Assembly: GCF_023973145.1 (NCBI RefSeq)
Contig: NZ_CP099546.1
Coordinates: forward strand, 1,550,001 to 1,614,000
From: Natronosalvus vescus
Lineage (GTDB): Archaea > Halobacteriota > Halobacteria > Halobacteriales > Natrialbaceae
Direction of reading: 5' to 3'
Length of the DNA stretch: 64,000 bases
Numbering within the stretch: position 1 is the stretch's first letter; every line of letters starts with the position of its first letter. The translations under genes and the position numbers were made by a program. Below are positions 45,396 to 54,551 of this stretch, one piece after another. Under the pieces are notes generated by a model, which did not search any database, was not told the DNA's origin, and saw nothing but the letters and a program-made list of their open reading frames with translations.

Positions 45396-45495
45396 CCGCG
45401 TTTTCTCTCAGCGATAGTCCCGCCGAAATAACTGACGACCCGATGACGAATTTTCGACCCAACAGTCATAATACTGGAGTGAAAAGGGGGTTCCA

Positions 45496-46425
45496 ATGGC
45501 AGCCGAAGACCCTGCTGATGGGTACCTGTTCGATCTTTACCGGCGATACATCGGCGAGCCGGACGACCGAACCGACATCTACGTCGGGTTCGGGCTCTTC
45601 CTCGGAGGCATCGGGCTGGCGGTTATCGCGCTCGTGGTGTTTCTCTGGGGGACGACCTACGATCACGGGTCGTCCGAGTACTTCAACTGGCTTCGTCCCG
45701 CGTACGCGCTCGGGATGGTGTCGTTGCCGGCGCTCATGCTGGGGATCGTCGTACTGCTTCCATCCGAACGCCGGATGCGATACATTTCCGCTGGCAGCCT
45801 CGCGCTCACGGCCGCAGCCGCCGTCGGGTTCGTTCTCGCCTACCCGAGTAACTGGCTCTACAATGATGACTACAGCATCCTGATCGTCGGGACGTACGCG
45901 GTCGGTCTGGCCGGCGTGACAGCCTCCACTGGCGCTGCGCTGATCGCGCACTATCTGGATATGGCTCGAGCGGTCGAGCACGCAGCCGCGGACGAGGACG
46001 AGGACGAAGACGAAGACGAAGGGCCGGCGTACACCGACGCGGAGATCCAGAGCGATATCGATGCGGCGATGGAGGGCGTCGAACTCTCCTGGGGCGGCGT
46101 CGAAAAGTCCGAGAACAAGCGACTAACGTTCTCGGATCACGACTTCGATAGCGAGAATCTGGATACGAACATGGCGACGAAGACGACACGCTCGACCGGC
46201 GTCGACGCGCAGGTCGCAGGGCTCAAGGGATTGAAGGGCGGCGAGAAGAAGACGGCCGTCTCCGAGTCCACTGTCGACGATCAAACACAAAAGCTCAAAG
46301 CGTTGCGCGAGCAGCGACAGAAAGAACAGGCTGCTACCGCGGAAGCCAGTGGGAACGACGGTGGCGTCCGGAATCCCCTTTCGGGCGTCCTCGAGCGGTT
46401 GCGTGCGCTGGTAAAACGGAATTAA
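45496..46425 (+). CDS. membrane protein upstream of the actin homologue (DUF7139-like)
   Basis: 309 residues. Four to five helices lie within residues about 25-160. A run of alternating Asp and Glu follows, and then a cytoplasmic tail of about 130 residues with an Lys/Gly-rich segment ([12 protein letters not shown]) and a helix ([18 protein letters not shown]). The soluble tail facing the cytoplasm and the position directly before the actin-like gene make it a candidate membrane partner. I recall the DUF7139 name for this family, without certainty. Confidence 0.75.
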   Translation: MAAEDPADGYLFDLYRRYIGEPDDRTDIYVGFGLFLGGIGLAVIALVVFLWGTTYDHGSSEYFNWLRPAYALGMVSLPALMLGIVVLLPSERRMRYISAGSLALTAAAAVGFVLAYPSNWLYNDDYSILIVGTYAVGLAGVTASTGAALIAHYLDMARAVEHAAADEDEDEDEDEGPAYTDAEIQSDIDAAMEGVELSWGGVEKSENKRLTFSDHDFDSENLDTNMATKTTRSTGVDAQVAGLKGLKGGEKKTAVSESTVDDQTQKLKALREQRQKEQAATAEASGNDGGVRNPLSGVLERLRALVKRN

Positions 46426-46491
46426 CGCGGTAGCCAGTGGAGTAATATGCTATTTTTCGTTGATAGATAGCCCCGAATCGAACGCACATAG

Positions 46492-46500
46492 ATTTATAAT
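46492..46500 (+). promoter_or_regulatory. TATA-box promoter of the salactin-like gene
   Basis: ATTTATAAT is centred 27 nt before the ATG at 46523. This is the spacing of a leaderless haloarchaeal transcript and shows that the actin-like gene has its own promoter, apart from the membrane-protein gene ending at 46425. Confidence 0.65.
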
Positions 46501-46522
46501 CCGTCAGACGCGTTTGGCAAAC

Positions 46523-47548
46523 ATGGCCAAAGGCCTAGACGTTGGAACGATGAACATCCTGTCCGCACAGCAGGATGGCACTGATACGGTTTTCGTGCAG
46601 CAGCGCAACTCCTTCGTGGAAATCGAGTACTCGGATATGGCCGAGCAGATGCTCTCACGCAGCGAGGTTCTTCACATCCGAAAGGATGACAAGGTGTACG
46701 TCGTCGGCGACGACGCCCTGAACTTCGCGAATATCTTCAACAAGGAAACACGACGCCCGATGAAACACGGGATCCTGTCTGCTGACGAAAAAAGCGCAAT
46801 TCCGATGATGAAGCTCATCATCGAACAGGTGGTCGGCGAGCCGTCATACCCCGACGAGAAGCTGTACTTCTCGACGCCCGCCGATCCGATCGACGACGAT
46901 CTCTCGACGCTCTACCACCAGAAGACGATCGAATCCTTCCTCAACGACATCGGCTACGATGCCGAACCGATCAACGAGGGGATGTCCGTCATCTACTCCG
47001 AACTCGCGGACAACAACTTCACCGGGCTGGGAATCAGCTTCGGCGCCGGGATGACGAACGTCTGTCTGGCGTACTACGCCGTCCCGGTCATGAAGTTCTC
47101 CGTCGCCCGCGGTGGCGACTGGATCGACGAGCAGGCCGCGCGCGCGACCGGCACGCCCGTCGACAAGGTCACCTCGATCAAAGAGGACGACTTCGAACTC
47201 GACTTCACGACCGACGTCGGGGGCGTCGAAGGGGCGCTCTCGATCTACTACGAGAACCTCCTCGATTACGTCATCGAGAACATCGTCCGCGAGGTCGACG
47301 ACGAAGACGTCGAGGAGGGTCTCGACGTACCGGTCGTCGTCACCGGCGGCACCTCGAGTCCAAACGGCTTCGAGGCGCTGTTCCGTGACCACCTCAAGGA
47401 TGCAGCGATTCCGTTCTCGATCAGCGGCGTCAGTCACGCCCAGGAGCCGCTGTACAGCGTTGCTCGCGGTGGGCTCGTTGCCGCGCGGTCTGACGAGGAC
47501 GTCGAGCACGAGGAAGACGAAGCGGAAGCGCCAGCAGCTAGCGAGTAA
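46523..47548 (+). CDS. salactin-like actin homologue
   Basis: 341 residues from the ATG at 46523. The actin-fold ATP site is present: phosphate 1 GLDVGTMNI near residue 4, phosphate 2 [11 protein letters not shown] near 171 and the adenosine motif [12 protein letters not shown] near 271. Strong similarity to what I know of salactin, the dynamically unstable actin of Halobacterium that builds filaments from the cell pole, supports the call; MreB and ParM are more distant. It ends with an acidic tail. A T-run follows at 47565-47570. Confidence 0.88.
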   Translation: MAKGLDVGTMNILSAQQDGTDTVFVQQRNSFVEIEYSDMAEQMLSRSEVLHIRKDDKVYVVGDDALNFANIFNKETRRPMKHGILSADEKSAIPMMKLIIEQVVGEPSYPDEKLYFSTPADPIDDDLSTLYHQKTIESFLNDIGYDAEPINEGMSVIYSELADNNFTGLGISFGAGMTNVCLAYYAVPVMKFSVARGGDWIDEQAARATGTPVDKVTSIKEDDFELDFTTDVGGVEGALSIYYENLLDYVIENIVREVDDEDVEEGLDVPVVVTGGTSSPNGFEALFRDHLKDAAIPFSISGVSHAQEPLYSVARGGLVAARSDEDVEHEEDEAEAPAASE

Positions 47549-47564
47549 CGGCGCTGGCTCGGTA

Positions 47565-47570
47565 TTTTTT
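47565..47570 (+). terminator. T-tract terminator after the salactin-like gene
   Basis: A run of six T residues lies 17 nt after the stop, following a GC-rich stretch. Oligo-T tracts of this kind end transcription in archaea without needing a hairpin. Confidence 0.45.
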
Positions 47571-47614
47571 AGTGGTCGAACGTCGAGCCGGCCGCTCGCG
47601 CTTGGCTTCGACGC

Positions 47615-47812
47615 TTACTGTTCGTAGAAACGGTGGAACGCGTCCTGCCAGGACTCGTATCGGAACTCCTTGCTTTCGTGTTCGACGGGAACATCTGCGA
47701 ATCCACACCCATTACACGCGAGCGTCTCGGCATCCCCCAGCGAGAACCGTTCGAGCGGTGATTGACACCGTGGACACTCGTCCATGACCACGAGTTGACA
47801 GGGCGTGCTCAT
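47615..47812 (-). CDS. small zinc-ribbon protein
   Basis: 65 residues; an internal ATG at 47785 would give 56. One zinc ribbon is formed by CPRCQSP and CNGCGF, spaced 17 residues apart. The C-terminal EFRYESWQDAFHRFYEQ is a charged aromatic helix. Haloarchaea encode many such small zinc proteins. It converges with the salactin-like gene. Confidence 0.75.
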   Translation of the reverse strand: MSTPCQLVVMDECPRCQSPLERFSLGDAETLACNGCGFADVPVEHESKEFRYESWQDAFHRFYEQ

Positions 47813-47882
47813 AAGTGTATACCCTCAGTCGGTGACAGAATGTGATCGGTTGTTTCTCCGGGTATAACTCCCAGACATTTGC

Positions 47883-47896
47883 AAAAGTATTTGTAT
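47883..47896 (+). promoter_or_regulatory. TATA-box promoter of the gene at 47918
   Basis: AAAAGTATTTGTAT stands about 28 nt before the ATG at 47918, giving a leaderless mRNA. The divergent small zinc-ribbon gene starts about 70 nt to the left. Confidence 0.45.
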
Positions 47897-47917
47897 GCAG
47901 CACATGTATGTGGTCGT

Positions 47918-48319
47918 ATGAGCACCACGTCGTCCCCACAGTTCGAACACACGATCGAACGCTGTCGACCAACCGATGTCACCCCCGTCGAACTCGAGGC
48001 CAGCGATCTCGAGTCGACTGCCCCCGAATACCTCCGTGACCTGAAGCGGGAGTGTACCCGCAACGAACTGTTCCCGGCACAGCTAACCGTTCAGGCCTGC
48101 TTCGATCGGGATTGCTCGCTCGACACCCAGGAAGAGATCGATCGGATTCGCGGCTACGTTCGCGCCGGGGCGTTCCTCGGCGTTGGTTCCGTCACGGTCG
48201 TCTGCGATGAGGTCGCGACGCCCGAGAAGGCCCGCCCCGCGCTGGCGGCCTGTGCCGAACGCGCCGAACGCGAAGGTCTCTCGTTGGAACTCGACGCACC
48301 CATTAGCCTCGAGGACTAA
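47918..48319 (+). CDS. conserved haloarchaeal protein, unknown function
   Basis: 133 residues from the ATG at 47918. It is soluble and acidic. DLKRECTRNELFPAQLTVQACFDRDCSLDTQEEIDRIRGYVRAGAFLGVGSVTVVCDEV covers most of the core, and the C-terminal helix AALAACAERAEREGLSLELDAPI resembles a small alpha/beta domain. The METTL5-type gene follows 10 nt downstream. The steady pairing suggests a role in the same process, but no motif is recognised. Confidence 0.75.
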   Translation: MSTTSSPQFEHTIERCRPTDVTPVELEASDLESTAPEYLRDLKRECTRNELFPAQLTVQACFDRDCSLDTQEEIDRIRGYVRAGAFLGVGSVTVVCDEVATPEKARPALAACAERAEREGLSLELDAPISLED

Positions 48320-48329
48320 TTTTCGCTCG

Positions 48330-49031
48330 ATGCCCGCGGGCCCCGCTCGCCGACAACTCGCGCAGTTGCTCGAGTCAGTCGCCGATTTTCCGGATCCTCG
48401 AGTCGATCGCGAACAGTATCTGACGCCCGCCGAGCTGGCCGCACACGTCGTCCACCTCGCCGCCGTGCAGGGTGACCTGACGAACGCGACCGTGATCGAC
48501 CTCGGCACGGGAACCGGGATGCTGGCACTGGCTGCCGAGCAGTACGCGCCCGCTCGAACGATCGGGCTCGACGTCGACGCAAACGCCCTCGAGCAAGCGC
48601 GAATAAACGAGCACACGATCCGAACGCTCGTGCTGGAAGCGACACCCAGCGACGGTTCGGAGGAGGTGTCCGAGCAGATTCGCCACACCGTGGATTGGCT
48701 CCGAGCCGACATCGACCACGTCCCGCTCGACCGGACGACCCTCCACTCGCCGGTGACCGTCCTCTCGAACCCGCCTTTTGGTGCGCAGCACCGCAATCGC
48801 CACGCGGATCGAGGCTTTCTCGAGGTTGCCTCCGAGTTGAGCGACGTCTCGTATACGATCCACAACGAGGGGAGCCAGAACTTTATCGAATCGTTCGCTT
48901 CCGATGACGGCGGCACCGTCACCCACGCCTTCGGGGCCACGTTCCCCGTCGATCATCGCTTCGACTTTCACGACCGCGAGCGGGCAACCCTCGAGGCGGA
49001 AGTGTTCCGGATCGAGTGGTCGGGCGAGTGA
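48330..49031 (+). CDS. METTL5-family methyltransferase
   Basis: 233 residues from the ATG at 48330. AdoMet motif I is VIDLGTGTGMLALAA near residue 54, motif II GLDVDANALEQA near 75, and the catalytic NPPFGAQHRNRHADRGFL near 150 is the NPPF motif used for N6-adenine or related amino groups. The region YLTPAELAAHVVHLA before motif I is also METTL5-like. Human METTL5 methylates 18S rRNA A1832; the archaeal target is expected to be rRNA but is unproved. Confidence 0.9.
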   Translation: MPAGPARRQLAQLLESVADFPDPRVDREQYLTPAELAAHVVHLAAVQGDLTNATVIDLGTGTGMLALAAEQYAPARTIGLDVDANALEQARINEHTIRTLVLEATPSDGSEEVSEQIRHTVDWLRADIDHVPLDRTTLHSPVTVLSNPPFGAQHRNRHADRGFLEVASELSDVSYTIHNEGSQNFIESFASDDGGTVTHAFGATFPVDHRFDFHDRERATLEAEVFRIEWSGE

Positions 49032-49037
49032 GACGGG

Positions 49038-50906
49038 TTAGTTATACGTCTCCTTCTGGGCGATCTGAACGGTCGTGTCGCCGGCCGTCACGAACAGCTC
49101 GCCGTCGACACGGACGAACTCGAGACCCTGCGTAGAGATCGACTCCCCCTCGGCGGGGAGTTCGACCGAATCCGGTTCCATTTCCCTCGTCTGGTTACCC
49201 CCGATCTCGAGCACGAAGGTGCCGTTCTCGGCGTTAATCGTGACCGTTTTCCCGTCGATTTGCGCCACGGCCCGCGATGACGGTGAGGTGTACGCGAGGT
49301 GGCGATCGTCGCCATTTTCGAGCCAGACCTGATAGACGGTGTCGTTGCCAACCGGCGTCCAGCCCTGCCGTTCGGCGGTGATCGGCTCTCGCCACCCCGG
49401 CCCGCCGACGTAGATGGTCGTCGAGCCGGAGAACGCCAACCGCTGGGTGGACACCGCTTCGATCCAGATGTTTCTATCGGCACTCGAGACGATCACGCCA
49501 CTGGCCTCGAGGCCACCGGGATCGAAGCCGGGGGCGTCGATGGCCGAAACGATCGGATTCTGCGCATCTTCGGCGTAGGTAACGGTATAATCCTCGACTG
49601 AGAGTGCGACGTCGCCGTGACTACCGTCGTCGCCACCGAGGACGAACAGGTTGACTGGAATCGCCGGCCCCGAGATGGCGGCGAGAACGACGATGACGAC
49701 GACGAACGCCGCATATCGTTGGGAGGTCGTCCGCAGAAGAGATGGCACACGAGTGGTCGGCTTTGCGACGAGCTCGTACACTCGATCGATTCGCGTGGCC
49801 GACCGGGGTGGCGTGTACTCTCGCCCGGCGCTCGCCCGGAGTCGATTCCCAAACGCCCGATCGAGCAGGCCGTCGTTTGCAACGGCTGGTGTCGTCGGGC
49901 GGGAAAACCGATGAGCGAGCCACGGTGGAATCAGCGCCTGATGCGATCCGCTCACGGCGACGGTGAGTATCACGGCGAGGGCGACGACAACGATGATGCC
50001 CGGTCCTTGAAAGAGGATGTACCTGTTTGCCCCGCCGAACCAGTAGATCGCCCACAGCGACTTCGAAAACGCATAGAGGAGGACGGCGAGCCAGAGGGTG
50101 AGTGGATCCGGGCGATACTCGCGTCGTCGGAAGACCACGATTGCGAGCACCAATCCGAGGATGAAGCCGAGGGCGTGACCCTGGATCGCGATAGTCGCCC
50201 AGGAGGGGGCCGATGGCGGTTGGGGCTGGGAGACGTAGACGCCGATTGGTACCTGCAACGCCCGGTAGATTGTCGATAGTGCACCCTGTATACCGATCGC
50301 CGCGATGAGGGTCACGATTGGATAGCGAACGATAGCGAACCCCGCGAACGCGAAGACAACGCCGGAGAACCCGATGACGGGGCCGAGTGCGAACAAACCG
50401 GTCAGGAGACCAATGGCGATGACCACACTGGGGAAGACGACGAACGCTCGGATCCAGGGGTTGTGAAACAGGATTCGTTTGGGCAGGCCGGCCAGGCCGC
50501 CAGACGTACCGCGTTCCCGATCTCTCGTGCCACCCGCGTAATGGCCCCACGCGTACTCCGCAATCGGGGCGATCACGACCGTTCCGATGAGGTTACCAGT
50601 CAGATGACTCGCGCTCGCGTGGGCGAACGGCGCGGTCACCATCCCGAGCGGGTAGAAAAACGACCAGGCACGAAACGGCTTGACAACGGGGTTGTCGAAG
50701 TCGGTGATGCCGTCCTGGACGAAGAGATAAATGGCGAGCACGAAACCGATGACGACGAGGGTTCCCCACGGGACGCCGTAGAGAAACCGCGACCGGAGCA
50801 CGTCCCGCCAGCGACGGTCGTTTCGATCGAGGCGGCGAACGACGGCGAGCGAGCCGAGTATCGTCACGACGACGAGAACAGTCACCGCCTCCCCCAGCCA
50901 GTTCAT
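49038..50906 (-). CDS. rhomboid-family intramembrane serine protease with exported domain
   Basis: 622 residues. The rhomboid core has HLTGN with Asn105, GFSG with the nucleophile Ser181, and QGHALG with His244. About seven to nine helices lie within residues 1-320. A cytoplasmic linker follows (about 320-390), then one more helix near 395-415 and a beta-rich domain of about 200 residues (from GDVALSVEDYTVTYAEDAQNPIVSAI). That domain probably faces outside. The long C-terminal part is unusual for a rhomboid and may bind or display substrate. Confidence 0.9.
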   Translation of the reverse strand: MNWLGEAVTVLVVVTILGSLAVVRRLDRNDRRWRDVLRSRFLYGVPWGTLVVIGFVLAIYLFVQDGITDFDNPVVKPFRAWSFFYPLGMVTAPFAHASASHLTGNLIGTVVIAPIAEYAWGHYAGGTRDRERGTSGGLAGLPKRILFHNPWIRAFVVFPSVVIAIGLLTGLFALGPVIGFSGVVFAFAGFAIVRYPIVTLIAAIGIQGALSTIYRALQVPIGVYVSQPQPPSAPSWATIAIQGHALGFILGLVLAIVVFRRREYRPDPLTLWLAVLLYAFSKSLWAIYWFGGANRYILFQGPGIIVVVALAVILTVAVSGSHQALIPPWLAHRFSRPTTPAVANDGLLDRAFGNRLRASAGREYTPPRSATRIDRVYELVAKPTTRVPSLLRTTSQRYAAFVVVIVVLAAISGPAIPVNLFVLGGDDGSHGDVALSVEDYTVTYAEDAQNPIVSAIDAPGFDPGGLEASGVIVSSADRNIWIEAVSTQRLAFSGSTTIYVGGPGWREPITAERQGWTPVGNDTVYQVWLENGDDRHLAYTSPSSRAVAQIDGKTVTINAENGTFVLEIGGNQTREMEPDSVELPAEGESISTQGLEFVRVDGELFVTAGDTTVQIAQKETYN

Positions 50907-51041
50907 ATCGTTGAGGTACCCCGGAAGTAGTATAGGGGTTTCCCTCCGCCGTCGACGGTGTCTCCTACAGGGTCACCTGATGAACCGTTCGAACGGGCGG
51001 GCTTCGAAAGGTACAAGCGATAGACGGCCGGAGAGGAGGGT

Positions 51042-51329
51042 ATGGAACTGCGAGTCACCGAGAGTAGCGAGAACGAACTCTCGATCGAGATCGTCGGCGA
51101 GGATCACACGTTCATGAACGTCCTCAAGGGGGCGCTGCTCGAGCACGACGACGTGAGCGCGGCGACGTACGACATGAACCCCGAACAGTCTGGTGGCCAG
51201 ACCGACCCGATCCTGACCATCAAAACCGAAGGCGACGTCGAACCGCTCGACGCCCTCGAGGAGGGTGCTGCCGACATCCGATCGAAGGCGGCGGCGTTCC
51301 GCGATGCGTTCGAGGCGGCCCAGGCCTGA
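51042..51329 (+). CDS. rpo11: RNA polymerase subunit Rpo11 (RpoL)
   Basis: 95 residues. [51 protein letters not shown] is the Rpb11/RpoL signature; it dimerises with Rpo3 to start RNA polymerase assembly. The 135 bases before it contain no other gene. It converges with the CAP-domain gene, 96 bases away. Confidence 0.95.
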   Translation: MELRVTESSENELSIEIVGEDHTFMNVLKGALLEHDDVSAATYDMNPEQSGGQTDPILTIKTEGDVEPLDALEEGAADIRSKAAAFRDAFEAAQA

Positions 51330-51425
51330 GTTCCGCGAGTAGCGATCTGTTCGGCTCGCGTTTTCGACGCTATCGTTCTCGTTCTCGTTCCCGTCCCGTT
51401 CCCGTTTTCGTGGCCGACTCTGTAC

Positions 51426-52259
51426 TCACGAGCACGTTGCATACACGACGCTGAGTTCACCGTCTGGCCCGACGTGAACGTCGAGTCCCTCGCGCTCGGC
51501 CCCGGTTTCGACGGTCTCCGCGAACGGCGACTCGAGGAGCGCCGCCGTGATGTCCTCGGCGAGGGCCGTTTCCGAGTCGTATTCGGCCCCCTCGATGGAA
51601 TCTTCGAGTGGGTGAATCGGCCCCCATTGAAGCGTTTCGCTACAGCCGGTGTCGAACTGCGATGGATCGGGCGGTGACGGCTCGCGATCGGTGTATCGTT
51701 CGAGCATCAGCCGCTGGTTCTGGGCCTCGGCGTAGGCGGCGAGGCCATCGCCGTAGATGCGTTCGGACTCGCCGATCGATTCACGATGGGCGTTCAATTG
51801 GTCGTGCACGGCCGCCTCCACCGCGGCGTGATCGAGTCCGTTGCTCGAGTCGGCCTCTCCCGGGACGTCCGTTCCGATGCCGGGGAGTATGGAGGCGGGA
51901 ATGATACCGGTCGCGAAGAGCGCCACGATCAGGACGGCGATCGCAAGAATCGGCGCGTACGGTTTCATCACCTCGAACCAGCTCGGTACGTCAAGATCGG
52001 TCTCGAGGTCTGCGTAATCCGGTTCGGCGCGCTCGAGCGTGGGGTTGAGGCACCGAGAACAGGGCGGGTTGTTCTTGACGTGGTCGCGCCCACAGTTCGG
52101 ACACACCCAGACGTACTGGGTGCCGGTTTCGACGGTTTCGGTGGCGGACTCGTCACTGACCGATTCGAACGAATCACGGCCACAGGTCGCACAGGAAGCC
52201 GGCGGCTCGTCACTCTCACGATCGTGCACCCGACCACACCACGTACACCGCCAGGTCAC
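51426..52259 (-). CDS. membrane-anchored protein with zinc ribbons and CAP-like domain
   Basis: 277 residues. Two zinc-ribbon units come first: CTWCGRVHDRES with CATCGRD, then CPNCGRDH with CSRCLNP. One helix near 105-125 (APILAIAVLIVALFATGIIPASILPG) is followed by an outside domain: AAVEAAVHDQLNAHRESIGESERIYGDGLAAYAEAQNQRLML, the beginning of the CAP/SCP fold. The acidic second half agrees with CAP. It links a cytoplasmic zinc part to an external CAP domain, an arrangement I cannot assign to a function. Confidence 0.8.
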   Translation of the reverse strand: MTWRCTWCGRVHDRESDEPPASCATCGRDSFESVSDESATETVETGTQYVWVCPNCGRDHVKNNPPCSRCLNPTLERAEPDYADLETDLDVPSWFEVMKPYAPILAIAVLIVALFATGIIPASILPGIGTDVPGEADSSNGLDHAAVEAAVHDQLNAHRESIGESERIYGDGLAAYAEAQNQRLMLERYTDREPSPPDPSQFDTGCSETLQWGPIHPLEDSIEGAEYDSETALAEDITAALLESPFAETVETGAEREGLDVHVGPDGELSVVYATCS

Positions 52260-52344
52260 TGTCTAGATCGGTTGGCCGCGCGAAAATAAGCGTGTTGGAA
52301 CGTGCTGTCTCGAGGGGGGTGGTGAGTCAGGAACGGTACGTCGA

Positions 52345-52398
52345 GAGCGGAGACTCAGAAGCGCAGAGTCGTGAGCGGAGAGTCAGAAGCGGAGACTG
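52345..52398. repeat. two imperfect 26-bp direct repeats
   Basis: The copies at 52345-52370 and 52373-52398 differ at three positions. Both begin GAGCGGAGA and are rich in GAG and CAG words, in a purine-biased stretch (52330-52425) between the CAP gene and hisF. It lies just behind the hisF stop. No coding frame is apparent. Confidence 0.65.
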
Positions 52399-52435
52399 GG
52401 GCGAAGAGTCGAGAGTCGATAACCAGCGTCGACGC

Positions 52436-53248
52436 TCAGAACCGAACCGGAACGTCTCGCTCCTCGAGGTACCGCTTTACATCGTCGATCGAATACTCGC
52501 CGTAGTGGAAAATCGAGGCCGCGAGACCGGCGTCGGCGTCGGCCTCGGTAAACACCTCGTACATGTCCTCTGGGCCGCCACAGCCGGAGGAGGCGATTAC
52601 CGGGGTGTCGACGGCTGTCGAGACAGCCCGCATTAGCGGCACGTCGTAGCCGTCTTTCGTCCCGTCGGCGTCGATCGAGTTGACGAACAGCTCGCCAGCC
52701 CCGCGGGATTCGGCCTCGATCGCCCACTCGACGACGTCGATCCCGGTTCCTTCGCGTCCGCCCTTTTTGGTACACTCGAACCAGCAGGACTCCCCGTCGA
52801 TCTCGACGTAGTGCTTACCGCCCTCGTCGAAGCGCCGTCGGGCATCGACGCTGATGACGATACACTGGCTGCCGAAGGCGCGAGCCCCCTCGTTGATCAG
52901 TTCGGGTCGCTCGAGCGCACCGGTCGTGATCGAGACCTTGTCCGCGCCCGCTCGCAGGGTCTCTTTGATGTCTTCGACGGTTCGGATGCCGCCGCCGACG
53001 GTGAGCGGGATGAACACCTCGTCGGCGACGTCCTCGACCACGGATAGCATCGTCTCGCGCCCGTCCGCGGAGGCCGTGATGTCGAGAAAGACGAACTCGT
53101 CGGCTCCGGCCTCGTTGTACGCCCGCGCCATCTCGACGGGATCGCCGGTGTACTCGAGGTTCTCGAAGTTGACACCGGTGTAGACGGCCGGATTCCCGTC
53201 GTCGTCGACGTCGACGTCGATACACGGGATGATACGCTTGGTGAGCAT
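52436..53248 (-). CDS. hisF: imidazole glycerol phosphate synthase, cyclase subunit
   Basis: 270 residues. MLTKRIIPCIDVD at the start, PLTVGGGIRTVEDI near 80, GSQCIVISVDARR near 125 and DGTKDGYDVPLMRAVS plus VIASSGCGGPEDM near the end are HisF hallmarks of the TIM barrel. With HisH it closes the imidazole ring in histidine synthesis. The catalytic aspartates (CIDVD and the DGT of the second half) are present. No other his gene is adjacent; the HisG-like protein is 12 kb away and divergent. Confidence 0.95.
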   Translation of the reverse strand: MLTKRIIPCIDVDVDDDGNPAVYTGVNFENLEYTGDPVEMARAYNEAGADEFVFLDITASADGRETMLSVVEDVADEVFIPLTVGGGIRTVEDIKETLRAGADKVSITTGALERPELINEGARAFGSQCIVISVDARRRFDEGGKHYVEIDGESCWFECTKKGGREGTGIDVVEWAIEAESRGAGELFVNSIDADGTKDGYDVPLMRAVSTAVDTPVIASSGCGGPEDMYEVFTEADADAGLAASIFHYGEYSIDDVKRYLEERDVPVRF

Positions 53249-53400
53249 CTACACAGATATTGGAACGAGGCCCGTTTGACAGTTTCGACCACGGCAGGTC
53301 GTCATCGGATGCAGGTATAGTGATTCCCGGAACTGTCGAGGCACTCGAGCGTAACCGTCACCGCTCGAGTGTCTCAGGACTTCCAAGTATCGCTATAGCA

Positions 53401-53412
53401 GTGTTTAAGTTC
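53401..53412 (+). promoter_or_regulatory. TATA-box promoter of the small membrane protein gene
   Basis: TGTTTAAGTTCT is centred about 27 nt before the ATG at 53434, as for a leaderless transcript. Confidence 0.4.
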
Positions 53413-53433
53413 TCGAGTTCGAAACCAACGGGT

Positions 53434-53616
53434 ATGGCAGACGAAACGGAACACCCACACGACGAGGATTCCGCGGCCACTGTTGGCCACGATCTCGAGG
53501 CCGAGCGCACGACCGCACCGATGAGTGACTTTGCCGTGCGCGACGCGGCGTTCGGTTTCGTCGTGATGGTCATCGGCGTAGCGCTCGCGTTCGGGATTCC
53601 ACTGGCATTCTTCTAA
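53434..53616 (+). CDS. single-helix small membrane protein
   Basis: 60 residues from the ATG at 53434. A charged, His/Asp/Glu-rich first half precedes one membrane helix (FGFVVMVIGVALAFGIPLAFF) that ends the protein. The orientation would leave the acidic part in the cytoplasm. I recall similar haloarchaeal proteins (DUF7550-like), without certainty. Function unknown. Confidence 0.65.
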   Translation: MADETEHPHDEDSAATVGHDLEAERTTAPMSDFAVRDAAFGFVVMVIGVALAFGIPLAFF

Positions 53617-53738
53617 TTTCGGTTCTCGATTCCTATCCGACGATCGCTACTCTCGTAGCGAATCTCGATCGGGCAACGAGAGAATTGTTGGTGTGAATCG
53701 AGCACCGAGGACGAAAACGCTCGAACGCGGCAGCGATA

Positions 53739-53951
53739 CTAGAAAACGTATTCGTCGTCGTGTCCCATCATTCCATCGTTCTCGAGGCCCGGTTCCTCCT
53801 CGTCCATCGGACCGCTCGTCTTGTACGCCTTGATCCCGGTGGAGAGCAGATCTTCGATCGCCTCCTCGCGGTTGACGAACTCGCCACGCTCTACCATCTG
53901 CGCGATCTGCATCTCGAGGTGTTCCGGTATCGTGATCTCTACTTTCGGCAT
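53739..53951 (-). CDS. ribbon-helix-helix protein, CopG/DUF7120-like
   Basis: 70 residues. KVEITIPEHLEMQIAQMVERGEFVNREEAIEDLLSTGIKAY is the ribbon-helix-helix fold, which binds DNA as a dimer. The acidic tail (DEEEPGLENDGMMGHDDEYVF) is common in haloarchaeal relatives. It may regulate its own promoter or a nearby gene. No toxin partner is next to it. Confidence 0.8.
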   Translation of the reverse strand: MPKVEITIPEHLEMQIAQMVERGEFVNREEAIEDLLSTGIKAYKTSGPMDEEEPGLENDGMMGHDDEYVF

Positions 53952-53973
53952 CTGATTCGGCTTTCGGTGAGGG

Positions 53974-53986
53974 GGTATTTAAGATT
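53974..53986 (-). promoter_or_regulatory. TATA-box promoter of the ribbon-helix-helix gene
   Basis: On the minus strand AATCTTAAATACC is centred about 28 nt before the ATG at 53951. The bases between here and 54258 show no gene. Confidence 0.5.
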
Positions 53987-54257
53987 GACGGGGGCAGGAA
54001 TTGGGCAGACGGAATCCGACGGTGGTGCGGTTCGGGGCACGGCCACGAATGGGGGTGAGCCTTGAACTGGTCGGCTAGCATACTGGCATCATCGAGTTCG
54101 ATAAGACAATGCGGAGTGCCTGATAAGTCCATTCCTGTTCAGAATGGACGGTACAACCGGCTGTACTCGTGAGCCGAATATCGATTGAGGTGCTCGATCC
54201 GGGTATCGACCCAGGTCGGCGTCGACTATTTGGGTCGTCGACCGGACTCGAGTCACC

Positions 54258-54551
54258 TCACTTCATCATCGACTCGAGGGTGTTTTTGATCGAGGAAGCA
54301 GGCTTCGTCAGCGTGTTGAGCTGGTTGCGCATCTTTCGCTGGTTGAAGTAGCTCGCAAAGGCGAGAATCGTCGGCGGCCATAGGCCGACGAACAGTCCTC
54401 GTTCGCGGTCGCCCCGAAGGAAAAAGTAATACCACGACAGGCCAACGGAGGCTGCCGATGCGAGGGCGGCCGGGCCCAGCGCCTGTGTTTCCATATCATC
54501 GCCCATCTCGCCACTCATCTCTCGCTCGGTGAGTCGTTGTTTGCTCGCCAT
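54258..54551 (-). CDS. small two-helix membrane protein
   Basis: 97 residues from the ATG at 54551; internal Met codons would allow shorter forms. Two helices (AALASAASVGLSWYYFFL and GLFVGLWPPTILAFASYFNQ) are followed by a basic amphipathic tail (KMRNQLNTLTKPASSIKNTLESMMK). The minus strand has TTATAAC about 35 nt before the ATG. Function unknown. Confidence 0.7.
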   Translation of the reverse strand: MASKQRLTEREMSGEMGDDMETQALGPAALASAASVGLSWYYFFLRGDRERGLFVGLWPPTILAFASYFNQRKMRNQLNTLTKPASSIKNTLESMMK

